Source of the DNA: Gymnogyps californianus
Lineage: Eukaryota; Chordata; Aves; Accipitriformes; Cathartidae
Assembly (NCBI RefSeq): GCF_018139145.2
Contig: NC_059481.1
Coordinates: forward strand, 14,620,368-14,684,367
DNA length: 64,000 nucleotides
Reading direction: 5' to 3'
A program made the position numbers and the translations under genes. Below, one piece after another: positions 38,539 through 50,300 of the stretch (position 1 is the stretch's first letter; every line of letters starts with the position of its first letter). Below the pieces are notes generated by a model. It saw only the letters and a list, made by a program, of their open reading frames with translations, searched no databases and was not told where the DNA came from.

Positions 38539-41500
38539 GTGCGGGGAGGGGCCGGGGATCCGCGGCGGGGCTGCGCCTCCCGGAGCCCGCAGAGGGGACC
38601 CCGCGGCTGCCGCCGGCGCGGGGAGCGGGGGGGCCCGCGGGCCGCGCTGCCGGCTCGGGGCAGCCCTGCCGGCTGCTCCGCGGTCGGGCGGCCGCTCTGC
38701 CCGGCCCCGCGGCGCCTCCGCCGGGGGAAGGCGGGAGGTTTGGCGCCCGCGGCCCGGCCGTCCTTCCCCCGGGCCTAGCTGGGGCCCTGGCCTGGAACGC
38801 GCGGGAGGGATCCCCGAAGCCTGGTGGCGTTAGGGTGGCAGGTGCGGGTTTCCTTCCTCCGAGGCTCCGGGTTCGTGCGTGGGGAGGTTACAAAATCGGG
38901 GCGAGCGGGCAGAGAAGGGGCTCCTGGGGAAGCTGCTCTCAGCCTGCCCTGGTTTCCCCTTCCCTCCTCCCAGTGCCTGAGCCCCAAACACTCGCTGTCG
39001 ATGCATGCCAACAGCCTGGTTTGTCGTAAATGTCTACTCTTTCGGGGTATTAAGGGATATGCGTTTTGTGACCAAAGCATGGATAGCAGGAGAAATACTC
39101 ATTTCACGTTTACAGAGTAGATATGTTGTTGTTGTTTTGGTTTGGTGTTTCCTTCTTTGCTACTCCTCGTTTTAATGACTTCTTTTAATTCCAGCTCTCT
39201 CTTGTCCCTCTTCATCCCCATCAGCCTGCTGCCTTAACTTTCTTCGACAGTTCCCCGTCACTCTTTTCTCCATGTGGTTGTCATGCCACTGTTCGGTTCT
39301 TTTCACAATTTTGTTTTCCATCATCTGATAAATGCCAGAGCACTCATCAGTGTCTTTTATTCTTTCCCATGAGGCCGTTCCCCAGAATGTTTTGCACAAA
39401 AACTGGAAGAAATAATAGTGAAAAATTCTGTCTCCTGTAACACCAATTACAGATGTAAGTCAAGGTGGAGAACTAGGTTTTGTACATGTAATATAGATAA
39501 AATAACTTCTGTGAGAAGTAAGGATGTCTGCCTTGGACATTGTTGGCAGGTTATGGACTTGTTCATCCCATGGACTGTTACTGTGTATCTCCCTTCAGTA
39601 AGAGAGATTCTTAGAAAATTGAGTTAAAATTTTAAATAAAATTACGTAAAAAGCTCAAAGTTCACCTTCCTGTTAGTGGTATCAGCCAAGGACCGGGTAG
39701 TCCCAGCTGCTAAAAAAACAAGGCTTAAATGATAATATTGGCCAACTTCAACCAAATTTGGCATTGTAGGAAAAATCTTGAAAGATGAGCATCTCTGAGT
39801 TTGAATTAGATGCCTGGGTGAAAGGGAGACTCAGGTTAGTGCTTTCATGGCTCTTTGGCTGTATATTCTGTTCCAGCCATGTGGCAGGCAGGGTTGGGAG
39901 CCTGTTCAGGGTTTTTCCTCTTTAGCTGGAGCAGGTCTCTGATCCAGTTCACCATGTGCTGCGCAAACACTTGTAGCCATGTTGCATGCAGATGTGGCTG
40001 AGCAGCTGGGGAGTTGGCCGCTCGGGTTGGCATTGCCACTGAGGAAATGCACATCACAGCCAGAGCCCTAGAAGGAAAAAGTTGCTGAAGCAGGGGCTCA
40101 ACAACTCATGGTTGTTTGGTCTTCGGGCTGGTCAGCTGTATGGCATTTTGCCTGATGGTAGTGAGGACACATAAAAGGAACATGAAAGACTTGAGGGGGT
40201 GGTGGCTGGAGGATAGAGGAGAAGAAGGGGCGTGAGTGGACTTGATGGGGTGGGATGAGAAACAAAGGGGCCATTATGAATTTGGATAAGAGCAGGAATT
40301 ATGCTCCGGAGTGAGGGGCACAGGGCGCAGATCTGTACAGAATCAAGCGTCACTACTTTCAACTGAGATGACTCCTAATATTTTTTATTTCCCTGGCAAT
40401 TAGTCTAAAAGCATTGGAGGATGGTGGCTCTAACATCCTTGGGTTCAGCCACAGGCCTGGTGAGACTGAGGCTGTGGCTCCAGCAGCCTTCCCAGGACAA
40501 GCAGCCACCTCTCTGTTCAGGCTCTCATGCCGCCCCTTGCACTGTGCTGGTGCAACCATGTGCATGACCGCCTGGTGAACTGGGAGAGTGATCTAGTGGA
40601 AAATGAGCATGGGGAATAGAGAGAGAGTGCTTCAGCAGCTCAGTTGCACAACTAGAGCTTGAAGGAAGCCACCTAGGGATTTCCCCTCGTGGAAAGGGAC
40701 TCTCCAGCAGCCTTGAGTCCAGAGGAGCTGGAAACGGAACTGAGAATCTGGTCCGGAGGTCTTTCTGTTACTGAAATGTCATATTCTTTAAATAGTTCAT
40801 TATTGTTATAAGCTCAGGGTTTCTCAGGCTTGACTCTGAGCTAAGATTATTGAATAGGCTGAGGAATTAGGTGACGTATGTTGCTAATATTTTTAAAAAT
40901 AAAAATCCAGGGCATTGATGAGAAATGCATGAGAATGGGAGCTGAGGGGAGGAGAAAGAGAAGGAATATATAGTTATTACTGTTATCTGTGTAATGCTTT
41001 CCCTCTGAAGCCTCATGTTACTGTTTAAATGAATGTATCTGCTAGACGTTTCAAAGCAAAAGCTCACACTTTTCTTCCAGTCTTTTACTTTGTAGATAGT
41101 TTTATAAATACAAAACTGCATGATAGTTTGTACAGGATCAAGAAAAGAAGTGTCGTGTAGGGGAGCTTTTGACTGCTTCTTATAATATTTCTATTCAAAC
41201 TGTAACAATATAGCTTTATGAGCATTTAGGTGAATAGTTAAGGGAAAAATAGGTAATATATGTTAGTAGGTTGTGTTGTCACTAAATCCAAAGTCAATTT
41301 CTGTATTGTGGAAGGAGTATTTGGAAACATTTGTTTCTGCCTTTCCCTTTCAAAACTGTGAAATAAGCTGGTTTTGTGCTAGCCAAACCGGTCTAAAATT
41401 AGGATTGATTTGCTTTTACTTTTGAAGAACGTTTTTCATTCAATCATGTAAGATTTTGTATTTTCACTGTACTTTACCAATATGAGCATTTTCCAGCTTC

Positions 41501-44167
41501 CTCTAAGATAAGTATTGTTCCCATTTAGTGAGGGCAGCGGGACTTTCCTGGGGCTCTCCTTTGCTCCCAATTAATATGGAATTTTCAAAGACATGTGAAC
41601 TACTTGAAAGCATGCTTCAGACTTGCAAAACTGAAACAGATATGTAATTAGGAAAGAAAGGATAAAATCTAAGGCTTCTACAACTTTTATTCTGTGGTAA
41701 CAAAATTTTAAACTCTTGTCAGAAAGACAGCAAACTCTATGCAATTGAGAAGGGAAAAGAACGTAGGTCACGTGTATGAAACCTTAACCTTTAAAGGGCA
41801 TGGGATGCTCCCTGTAGTGGGATGTTGTAAGAGGATGATGTTGAGTTTGTATATATGCACGTGCAGAGATGAGAAGATAATGCGTACTTAGATCTAAAAA
41901 TCAAGCTCGGCTTCTGAAGGGAATATCTTTAGATACTGCTACAGTTCATGTTCCTAATGGAGTGATGCATATTTTCACTAAATGCTTGAAGTCAAAACAA
42001 CACCTAAAATATCTGCCTTAATTCCTGCTGATTTACTAGTGCTTGGGTGGATGCCAGTGTAAGACTTCTGGGTTTTTCTGTTCTTTTTTTTTGCTTTTTA
42101 ATTCTATGATACAAATACTATTTAAGAATCAAGTTCTGGCTTAATGTAAGTTGTCACTGTATTCACTTGTCTCTGTCACAAGCTGTTTTAAGGGGCAGCA
42201 GTTTGAATTCTGCCTTTCCAAATATTTAAATGCCTGTCAACCTCAGCAGAGGCATCAAGAGTTTTCTTCTTTTTTCTAAGAGTGATTTACTCTTGGTGAT
42301 TATGTTGTCAGACTGCGAGCTGCATCTGTGCGTTAGAGAAGTCGTGAAACCTTTAATAAAAGTTTTCCTGTTGCATGAGCATTGAAATTATGAATTCTTG
42401 TGGTTTTATTTGTTTAAAGACACAAAGTAAGGAAAATTAAATTCTCAAGTGATCGCGTGATTCCCAGAAGTGAGTTTTGACCTCTGAAAACAATATGCAG
42501 ATGAACACTTTTTTATTTATGTATGTATGAGGCTTTTTAGTGCAACTTTCTCAGTTCATCTTGTATACTTAATAAATTTCTGTGAAACTTTGAAGAAAAA
42601 AAGTGTTATTTTATGAAGTACCTAGGTGGAGTTGTATTGAATTAGCCTTGAGATTGAAATATTTCTCAGTACACGGTAAAATGAGATTCTACCTGTCAGT
42701 ACGAAAATGTGCATCATTTTGAGGGGAGGGTTATAAATGGAAAGAGCGCTCTTGGTGAAGTATCCTGAAACAAAACTTACTATGTCTTTTGGTTTGAGAA
42801 TCCCCATCATTAAACTAAAAAATACTTTCTTTTTATCAAAGCAAAGTTATTCTCTAAACAATGGGAAATTCCAAAAAAGAACAGCTTTGTGGAACAGTTG
42901 AGTTTAAAGCCTCCTTTTCCTTTTCGAAACAGAAGGATGATGACATTGAAGAGGGGGATCTTCCCGAACACAAGAGGCCTCCAGCACCAATAGATTTCTC
43001 AAAAATTGATCCAGGCAAGCCTGAAAGTATTCTGAAGCTGACAAAAAAGGGGAAGACTTTGATGATGTTTGTCACAGTGTCGGGAAATCCCACAGAAAAG
43101 GAGACAGAAGAAATTACTAGCTTGTGGCAGGGCAGTCTCTTCAATGCAAACTATGATGTGCAAAGGTAAGCTGTTGTACGCAAGGATAAAGTTCTTGCTT
43201 TTACAGAACCCTTGTTTCTTTCTTTCTGAAAATCTTTTCAACTGTTCATCCTGTGCCCTTCCCCACCTCCATCATCCATCACTGTTTCTTTGTTTCTGTA
43301 TCAGTTTATATGCCAATTCGTTTTAAGTCACGGTACAAAAATTCTGGTGTGGTGCACATATCTTTTTAACACTTACACATGATGTATGTATAGCCTAGTT
43401 TCTCTATCTCATTACGTCTCAGCTGTTTATCAGTTTTAGCTGCAGTAGTTTGCCTTTATGTGCTTGATGGAAAACATCACACTTGGAAGACTTGTCACCA
43501 CAAAAGGCTTTTTGTTCCCCTGGCTAAAAAATGTGATTTTTCTCTCAGAGGAGGAGGATCATTTTGAAACAGAGGAATGTTGTGCTCTTGTATTGAGGCT
43601 GAGAAGGGTTGCAGTAAGTGTATAAAGCAAATTTAATGCCCATTAGTGGATTTTACATAGTGCCAAATTAGTTCTTAAGTTTTCTTCATATTCTTACTCC
43701 TCCTTGGTTATTTGTAAACTTAATACATTTTATTCTTGTGTGCTAGAAAATTGTTCTCTTGTCCCCATCCCCAGGCAACAACAAGACCAGCTTCTTGCTC
43801 TTAAATGTATGCCTCAGTTGTGGAGGTGCTCTGAATTGAGCAAAATGTTGTAGTGCTTGAAAGGCACAGAGCTAACTGAAAAAATACATATCTTTCCTCT
43901 AGGTTTATTGTTGGCTCAAATCGTGCCATCTTTATGCTGCGTGATGGCGGTTACGCCTGGGAGATCAAAGACTTTCTGATAAATCAAGAAAGGTGTGCGG
44001 ATGTTACTCTGGAAGGTCAGGTTTATCCTGGCAAAGGAGCAGAAGAAAGTGAGAAAGTGAAAAACAAAACAAAACCTGAAAAAGCAAAGAAGAAAAAAGA
44101 TGCGGACAAGAAATCTAATAGCATCAAAGAGGACAACCGAGCAACCAAACAGAGAGAGGATCTATGA
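38374..44167 (+). CDS. MESD: MESD, LRP chaperone (complete; join of three exons)
   Basis: Joining 38374-38538, 42933-43165 and 43903-44167 gives a 220-residue protein recognised as MESD (mesoderm development LRP chaperone; about 234 residues in mammals). It works in the ER, where it helps beta-propeller/EGF modules of LDL-receptor-family proteins such as LRP5/6 fold and leave for the surface, and so supports Wnt signalling. Visible are a signal peptide (residues 1 to about 21, hydrophobic core WALLGLALWLC), the conserved DIRDYNDADMARLLEQWE segment (38-55), the acidic DDDIEEGDLPEHKRP stretch (57-71), the folded core (about 84-178, with SLWQGSLFNANYDVQ), an N-K-T glycosylation sequon at 187-189, a Lys-rich tail and the C-terminal ER-retention signal REDL. 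The shorter length comes mostly from the region between signal peptide and residue 38. Both introns are GT-AG. It is head to head with TLNRD1 and convergent with CEMIP. Confidence 0.97.
38539..42932 (+). other. MESD: MESD intron 1
   Basis: The intron begins GTGCGG and ends with a pyrimidine-rich tract and AACAG. Its first 400 bases are the tail of the CpG island and the rest is AT-rich. I saw no nested gene. A block at about 41500-41535 (AAGATAAGTATTGTTCCCAT) weakly resembles the MIR 3' half. Confidence 0.9.
42933..43165 (+). CDS. MESD: MESD coding exon 2
   Basis: Codes for residues 56-132 plus the first two bases of Arg133. It starts KDDDIEEGDLPEHK and ends NANYDVQ, followed by a strong AG/GTAAGC donor. 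The frame before the acceptor (from 42861) is also open, which makes the exon look longer than it is. Confidence 0.96.
43166..43902 (+). other. MESD: MESD intron 2
   Basis: A 737-base GTAAGC...TTTCCTCTAG intron that splits Arg133 after its second base. No feature of note. Confidence 0.92.
43903..44167 (+). CDS. MESD: MESD coding exon 3 with stop
   Basis: Completes Arg133 and codes for residues 134-220, from FIVGSNRAIFMLRDG through the Lys-rich tail to REDL and TGA at 44165-44167. REDL is a KDEL-type retrieval signal, matching the known MESD terminus. Confidence 0.97.
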
Positions 44168-45593
44168 CGGACGCGTTAACCAGACTGAATGCTGCTCTGC
44201 TGTTCCTTGAAGGGAAACTAATTTTCCATACAATTCCTGGCTTTACTGGGGGGGAAGGAAGGAAGGAAGCAGAGATTACTGAGATTAAAAGACTTCTATG
44301 TTGAAATACACCAGTTTACTTATTAATATTGGCCATTTGTTTAGTTACAGGAAAGGTAATGTTTAATACCAGCGATTGACTACTTTGGTTTGTAACTTTT
44401 TATGCTTTAGTTGTTGTTTAAAATTAACATACAAATCTGTGTGTCTAACATGACAAACTTAAGCGGAAAAGAAGAAATACAGTCTCGGAATACACCGATG
44501 TTCATCTGTAGTAGCTACATCCATCTTGGGTGTGCAACTTGGTCATTGATTCATAGCTGCTGTTAGATAGCAGAGTACAGTGCTAAAAGATTCTCTTGGA
44601 AGCCAGTTTGCTAGACTGAGTTGGCAAACTGCCTAAAATTGCAAAGAATAGTGTTACAGTGGCCAAAGATGTCTGAAATTACGGCATTTAGGACGTGTCT
44701 GGTTAGACTGCCTGTTTCTTTAAAATAAACAAAACCCATTCTGTATGTCCCCAGAAATCCACGGAAGTGCTTAGAAGCATGGTTGAAGCTAAGGCAGATA
44801 CTTGGCTAATGCACTCCCAGTCAGTGCAGAAAGGAGATTCTGTACCCATCAGAAGGGATGCCGGGCTGTTAGTGGGATTACAGTACCCACATGAGCGGTG
44901 TGGGGATGAAAGGAAAAGTCGGGTTCATGCCATTCAGGTTGCTACTGCTGCCAAAGAGCTGTGCCTGTGGAAGCAAATGTTATGTGTGCCCCATTATCTA
45001 GACAGTGAGCTAGAAGAAATAGCTTTAACTGTGAAATTAATTTGTTTTACTGGTTTAAGGGTTTGTTTAAATCTTTGAAAAAGCACTAGTTACAGTACAG
45101 AGTTAAACTTTGAGTTAGACATATCACTTACTGATGTTTAATAACCAGATTTTTTTGTTTTGTTTTTTTGGGTACAGATTCCTGACTGACATGGTTGATT
45201 ATAAATGAACATTTGATTTAAATACCATGAAGTTTGATGTATGGGAGCAAATACGATTTCTTCTTGAAAGACTTTGTATAATTGGGAAGGTTTTTTTATT
45301 ATTCAGGTTGTATTCAGTCAAACGCATTGCTTACAATTGTTTCCCTTCTGCCTTACTATCTGTTAGGGACTAAATGCACCTAGTATGTATGGTCCACATC
45401 ATTTTCCAGAGGATGAGCACAGTATTAATTGTCTTCATTCGATACTACTAAGATGTTACTTTGACTCTTTATTTAAGGTGCTAAAATCCAAGTTTTTTGG
45501 ATAAAAGGTCCTAGTTGAACCATAATGGTTGATCTTGTGGAATACTTCAGTGTCAAAAGTGGGAAACTGTGGCTTACTGAGTGCTTGTTCTAA

Positions 45594-45599
45594 AATAAA
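45594..45599 (+). terminator. Candidate proximal MESD poly(A) signal
   Basis: AATAAA followed by TGTCACTAAACTTACTGTTG. The downstream GU content is modest, so this would be a weaker, alternative site. Confidence 0.3.
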
Positions 45600-47357
45600 A
45601 GATGTCACTAAACTTACTGTTGCACTGAGTAGTAAAACCTTTTAAATAATTATGCATTTCATTAGGTTTTCGGGAGACAGACTAACTCGTCTTTGGTTTC
45701 TGTACATAAGGACTAAATGATGTTGATGAAGGTTCCAGGTGATTGGTTTTATTTAATTTTAATTATATTTGTATGAATTTAGGATTAAAGAAACCTTTCT
45801 GGCCACGCTTCATTAAACAGGTCTGTGCCTGTTTGTCTGAGTGGAAAAATGAAAATCATGTGTTTCTTCAGGTTTAACTGTATTACTTTTATATTCTAGT
45901 ATTAATCCAAATGTGTAGCGGAGTTGAGAGGAGTATCTGTACACATTTGGATATTGCATTGAGGAGAGATGTGCAGTCCATTTCTTGTTCGTAACTAATT
46001 TATCATTTTGTCAAGTGTTCTGGGCTTGCACCTCCCTTTTTTTTAAAGAATATTGCTTCTCATCTCGAGATGAACAGAGGTCAGACGAAACTATAAATAT
46101 GAAATATTAATGATTTTTTTCTTTTTACAACAAATCTATTTTGTAGAGATGACAATTCAGATTATGATCAGAAATGTGTGGAAATGCAGTTTCTGTAGTT
46201 TTCCTAATGTTATGAAACATAAATATGATTTGGTTTTTGATCAAATTGGGTTCTTCCTGAGCTAAATAATTAAGCAATGCAAAAGAGTATACAAATAGTA
46301 CAAAAGCAAATTAGCCAAGGAGGAGAAACAATTACTACACTAGCTATAGCCCAGCTTTTGAGAATTTTAGACATTCATAAATCTGCATTTACAGTAGGTT
46401 GGGTCTTGTCCCTTTATAGTTAAAAGGAGGGGGGCAGCTGCTTTGAAATTCAGCCAGCCAATTGATGGGCTTTTTTGGTTGTTTTTGAGTCATTAAGTTG
46501 CCTATGCCAAATGCAGGCATGTTTTGTGCCACATAGCTTACTTAAATTTTAAAGTGTTTGGGGTTTTGGGGGTTTTTTTTAGGTTTTTAATGGGAGTAAT
46601 GACTTGAGGGTTGCTTTTTGATATAAAATACTGCCTTCAAGTAGCTTGTCTTCCATTTTTCTTCTCCCTTTTCCATGCTCTACACTGAACAAATAATTAA
46701 ATATGCTAGTAAGTATAATGAGGCAATCTGGCAGGAACTTCTTCACCAGCCAGTCTTTCTCTGGTATCATGGTTCATAACTCTACTCCAAAACAACTGAA
46801 GTTCCCTTTTAGAACTAGTAAGTCTTTGAGACCCTAGCACTTGTCCTGGTACAATGTTACATAAGCAGATGTTATTTGGTAATGATTTAAGAGGCCTGAA
46901 CGCAGTATCACTTATATATATATAAATAAATACCTTCAAAAAGTTACATAAGGTCATTAATGTTCTGTAAGTACCACAGCAGATGTTGGATTCTGCATTT
47001 GAGTCTCATCAGACTTCCAGTAACAGATTTTTGGCTCTACATACAGGCAATTCGGATACAGCCTTTAAAACTAATTTCAACTAGTAGGGTGGTGATTATA
47101 GCTCTTATTTCCTTATTTTTTCAGTACTATACAGAGGTACGTGGAAAATGATCTGCTTTCATGACAGCTAAATGTCTGCTGCCTTTCTCCGCTCAGCTTA
47201 GTGGTTTCTCTGTTCTAGTGCCATAACTAAGTTTTCTAAGTTACTGTTATATTTTTAACCCAGCTGTCCTTCTCAGAAAAAAGTTTGTCAGTGATACTAC
47301 ACAAGATGCGGTTGCACTTTGTGGAAAAATTTCCAATGGACAATCAACTTTTTATGT

Positions 47358-47363
47358 AATAAA
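47358..47363 (+). terminator. Probable main MESD poly(A) signal
   Basis: AATAAA is followed 20-30 bases later by a very GU/U-rich element (TTGGGGTTTGTTGTTGTTTG and then a T run), the classic arrangement for efficient cleavage. Cleavage would fall at about 47375-47390. Confidence 0.65.
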
Positions 47364-47389
47364 ATACTGGAACAAATATCTTGGGGTTT

Positions 47390-50300
47390 GTTGTTGTTTG
47401 GTTTTTTTTTTTTTTTTTAAAAAAGATAATTCTAATGGCTACTGTGTGCCTTATCTGTTTTACTGTTTAAAAAAAAAAAAAATAAAATTCAATTTAAATT
47501 CCTACCTAGAAGAGTACAACTGCATCCTCTGTTCTTGAGGGCTTAACTTCATCAACCAAATAAGTAGGAGATTTGACATTTAAATTGCTAGGACCAGGGC
47601 CCAGAAGACCGGAGAGAAGTACCATGTGCAGTAAGTGAATGAATGCTGGCGGTTGAATTTATAACAAAACCTCCTCACCAGCTACTAAATCTTACTAATT
47701 AGCAGATGCAAGCAGTGTCCATATTCATTTAAAAAAGATGAGAATTGCAGGTGCTGTCATTATTATGTTGCTAAGATTTATACACGATGGTGCAATAAAG
47801 TTTCCCATGATACCACGCCTATTACCAGTCTTCTCTCTGTGTCTGCTGCACAGTCTTTCTCTTCGTACACATCATTTGCTAGCAGGGAAGTTTGTGGTTC
47901 CCATTTCTTTTGCAGCTTCTCTTAGTTTGTCTTTAGCTTTGTTGCTGCACTTATTACGAGGTGAAATACCCATTTTTAAAATTCTATCTTTAAGTCTGTT
48001 CTGACACACTTGCAAACTACCACAGGATTTCTGATCTTTTACTTGAGTGGTAAAGCATTTCTCTTCTCTGAACAGTCAGGTCAGCTTTGGCTTCAGAAAG
48101 ACTCTAGGTTCCTGTCATGTTTCTGAACTCTTTCAATTTTCTCGTGAAAAGGAAATAGTAAATTAAAATACCGTTTTGTTAAGATACAGAACAGCCTACT
48201 TTTGTCTGATATTTGGCCACTGTTCTTGCGGGGTTTATAGTAAGGCTTGGAAATTATTTCCAGTCTTTATCTCTAGCTCATTTCCTTTTCTATTCAAAGA
48301 GTAACAGTGTTTGCCTGTTCCAGAGGTTTGTGGGGTTTTTTTTATTGCATTGGACATTTATAGAAATTCAAAGAGCCCATGCCTGAATAATGGAGATGCC
48401 CCTTTTTTTACAAATGCCTGCCTCATGTTTCTCATTCTTAAGATTGCCATCCTTCTATATCTGTTGATACACTTTTATTTGATAATTCTTACTCTGGGAT
48501 AAAATGAACTATTTTTGCATATCACTATTTTCTGTCTTTCATACTGTGCCATTCTAACAGGGACAAACCCCACTGAATTCAGGTAATATCAGATTGCTAG
48601 GAAGGTTAGAGCTGCTTGGATTCATGAAGGAAAAAAACTCCACTTGAATTTTTTGGTGGTGGTGTTTTTTCTCCTCCAGTAGAGAAGTCAGGGAGTGTGA
48701 GGGGGTGGGACACACCATCTCTCTTGAGCAGAAGAGGTCTGTGCAGTGTAGTTTTCGATTAGTATTTAAAAGGTTGACGTAACACATTACAACCAAGCAT
48801 TATACAGCACGCCAGCCTTTATCCAAAGAGAGCTGGTAAATGCTTTGTTTCTTTCCCATGTGATGCTACTTCATAGACCAGTATTTTCACTGTTGATACT
48901 GGTGTCAGCTGGGTTATCAGTGGCATTGTATCAATGATTTTCTGTAATATCAAAAGCAGATCTGTTAATCATCATTTAAATTAACAGTAATAATTGTAAT
49001 AAAGAATTTCTCAAAAAATTAGGGAGATATGTATATGTATTTTTTTTAATTATTACACAGACATTGGTATTTTGGGAGGGAGAAATTGGACAGTTAAAGG
49101 AGCTTCAGCCTCTTCCCACTCCTACTGGCAAAGGCAGCAAATACGTGTTCCTGCAGCACATGGTCTTGCTATGCAGCCTCTGTTAAGAAGAGGACGGTCC
49201 TCATGCCAGAGGCCCTCCCACTCACCCGCTGATCCCTTGCACCTCTCGCTACGTGATGGCAGAGTCTTCCCATCTTGTGAAGTGCTATAATTTATCCCAT
49301 TAGGTGCCTGCGGATACCCTGGCTCCGAAACAGCAGCACGGAGGTGACCTGTGTCAGAGTCCCTAATGTTCAGGTGGCTCAGTGCCTGCTGAGGCTGTAA
49401 TAATAATCCTATTGGCAACGTCCTTGGCCTGAATATGGAATAAAATGCGGAAAGAATATGTTACTTCTTGACACTTCTCAGAAACAGAAACTTTTTTCTT
49501 TCTTATTCCAGAATTACTGTGCATCTGCTCTGTTGCAGTTGGACAGAAGAGACCCTAATTTTTTACAGAATAGGGACTAGAATGCTCTAATCCATGAGGC
49601 TTATAACCAAAACCTTTTTTTTTTTCCTTTTGTAATTTAGTGGTACCTCCAAAAAAACTGTGGGCCCACCTTTACTGCCTAAAACATCTACAGCTTTTAA
49701 AGATAATTTTCAGTAGCGTCTGAAAATAGGCTGGACTTCTGTGTTGGTGACATGCCCACTAATGCTGTGGAAACCACTGACCAGAGCATTGAGCACTCAT
49801 GAAATCATTATTATTTAAATCAGTTCAGGTGCCTTTGTTGACGACAGTGTTACATGTTGGCAGGTCTCAGTGTTCTTTGGAAAGAGGTGAACAGCAAGGC
49901 CCCAGCTTTTGCTTGCAAGGTGCAAGGCCATTAGCAATGAGAAGTAGCTGTTTATTGAACAGCACCATGAAGTAACCTGGATCTTGCTGTAACTTAATGT
50001 AAAGCCTTCTTTGTAATGAGGAAGGCTGAGTCATACATGAGCAATTGTATTGCAAGGTTGTATTGAAAAAAAAATCATGGATGAGCACTTGCTGAGTCAA
50101 TAAACAAATAAAATAAAGGTTTAATATGTGTATTCATGTGATAGTTGCTTATTATTTCCCAGATCCATGGCTGCAAGCCATCCTGTATGTTTTTTTTAAC
50201 TTGTCCTCAGTGCAGTTTTATTTCATTCAACTTCCTTTGCAAAAAAATAAGTCAGTTTTCATCCCCCCATCTAAAATGAAATCTCAGCAGTATCCAAAAT

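Larger units (their letters stand above)
37890..38960. promoter_or_regulatory. MESD: CpG island and promoter of MESD
   Basis: A CpG-rich block starting about 480 bases before the MESD start codon, covering exon 1 and running into intron 1. It holds GC boxes, an inverted CCAAT (ATTGG) at 38186-38190 and two purine/pyrimidine tracts. No TATA box is seen, so this looks like a housekeeping-type promoter. There is no ATG between the inverted CCAAT box and the MESD start, consistent with a simple leader beginning somewhere around 38190-38330. The very long frames at 37726-38778 and 38187-39029 are GC-bias artefacts that partly overlay exon 1. Confidence 0.85.
44168..47385 (+). other. MESD: MESD 3' UTR (about 3.2 kb, predicted)
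   Basis: AT-rich sequence after the stop, with a (GGAA)n patch at about 44254-44266 and several possible poly(A) signals. The best end is at 47358-47363. An earlier hexamer at 45594-45599 would give a UTR of about 1.4 kb. No coding frame or recognised RNA lies inside. Confidence 0.6.

Noticed and set aside
37726..39029. Plus-strand frames of 350 and 280 residues around the MESD promoter
   Set aside because: The first reads through poly(A), GAG repeats and the promoter before picking up MESD exon 1 in frame and running on into the intron. The second is the wrong frame of exon 1 and the CpG island. The spliced MESD model explains the real coding part.
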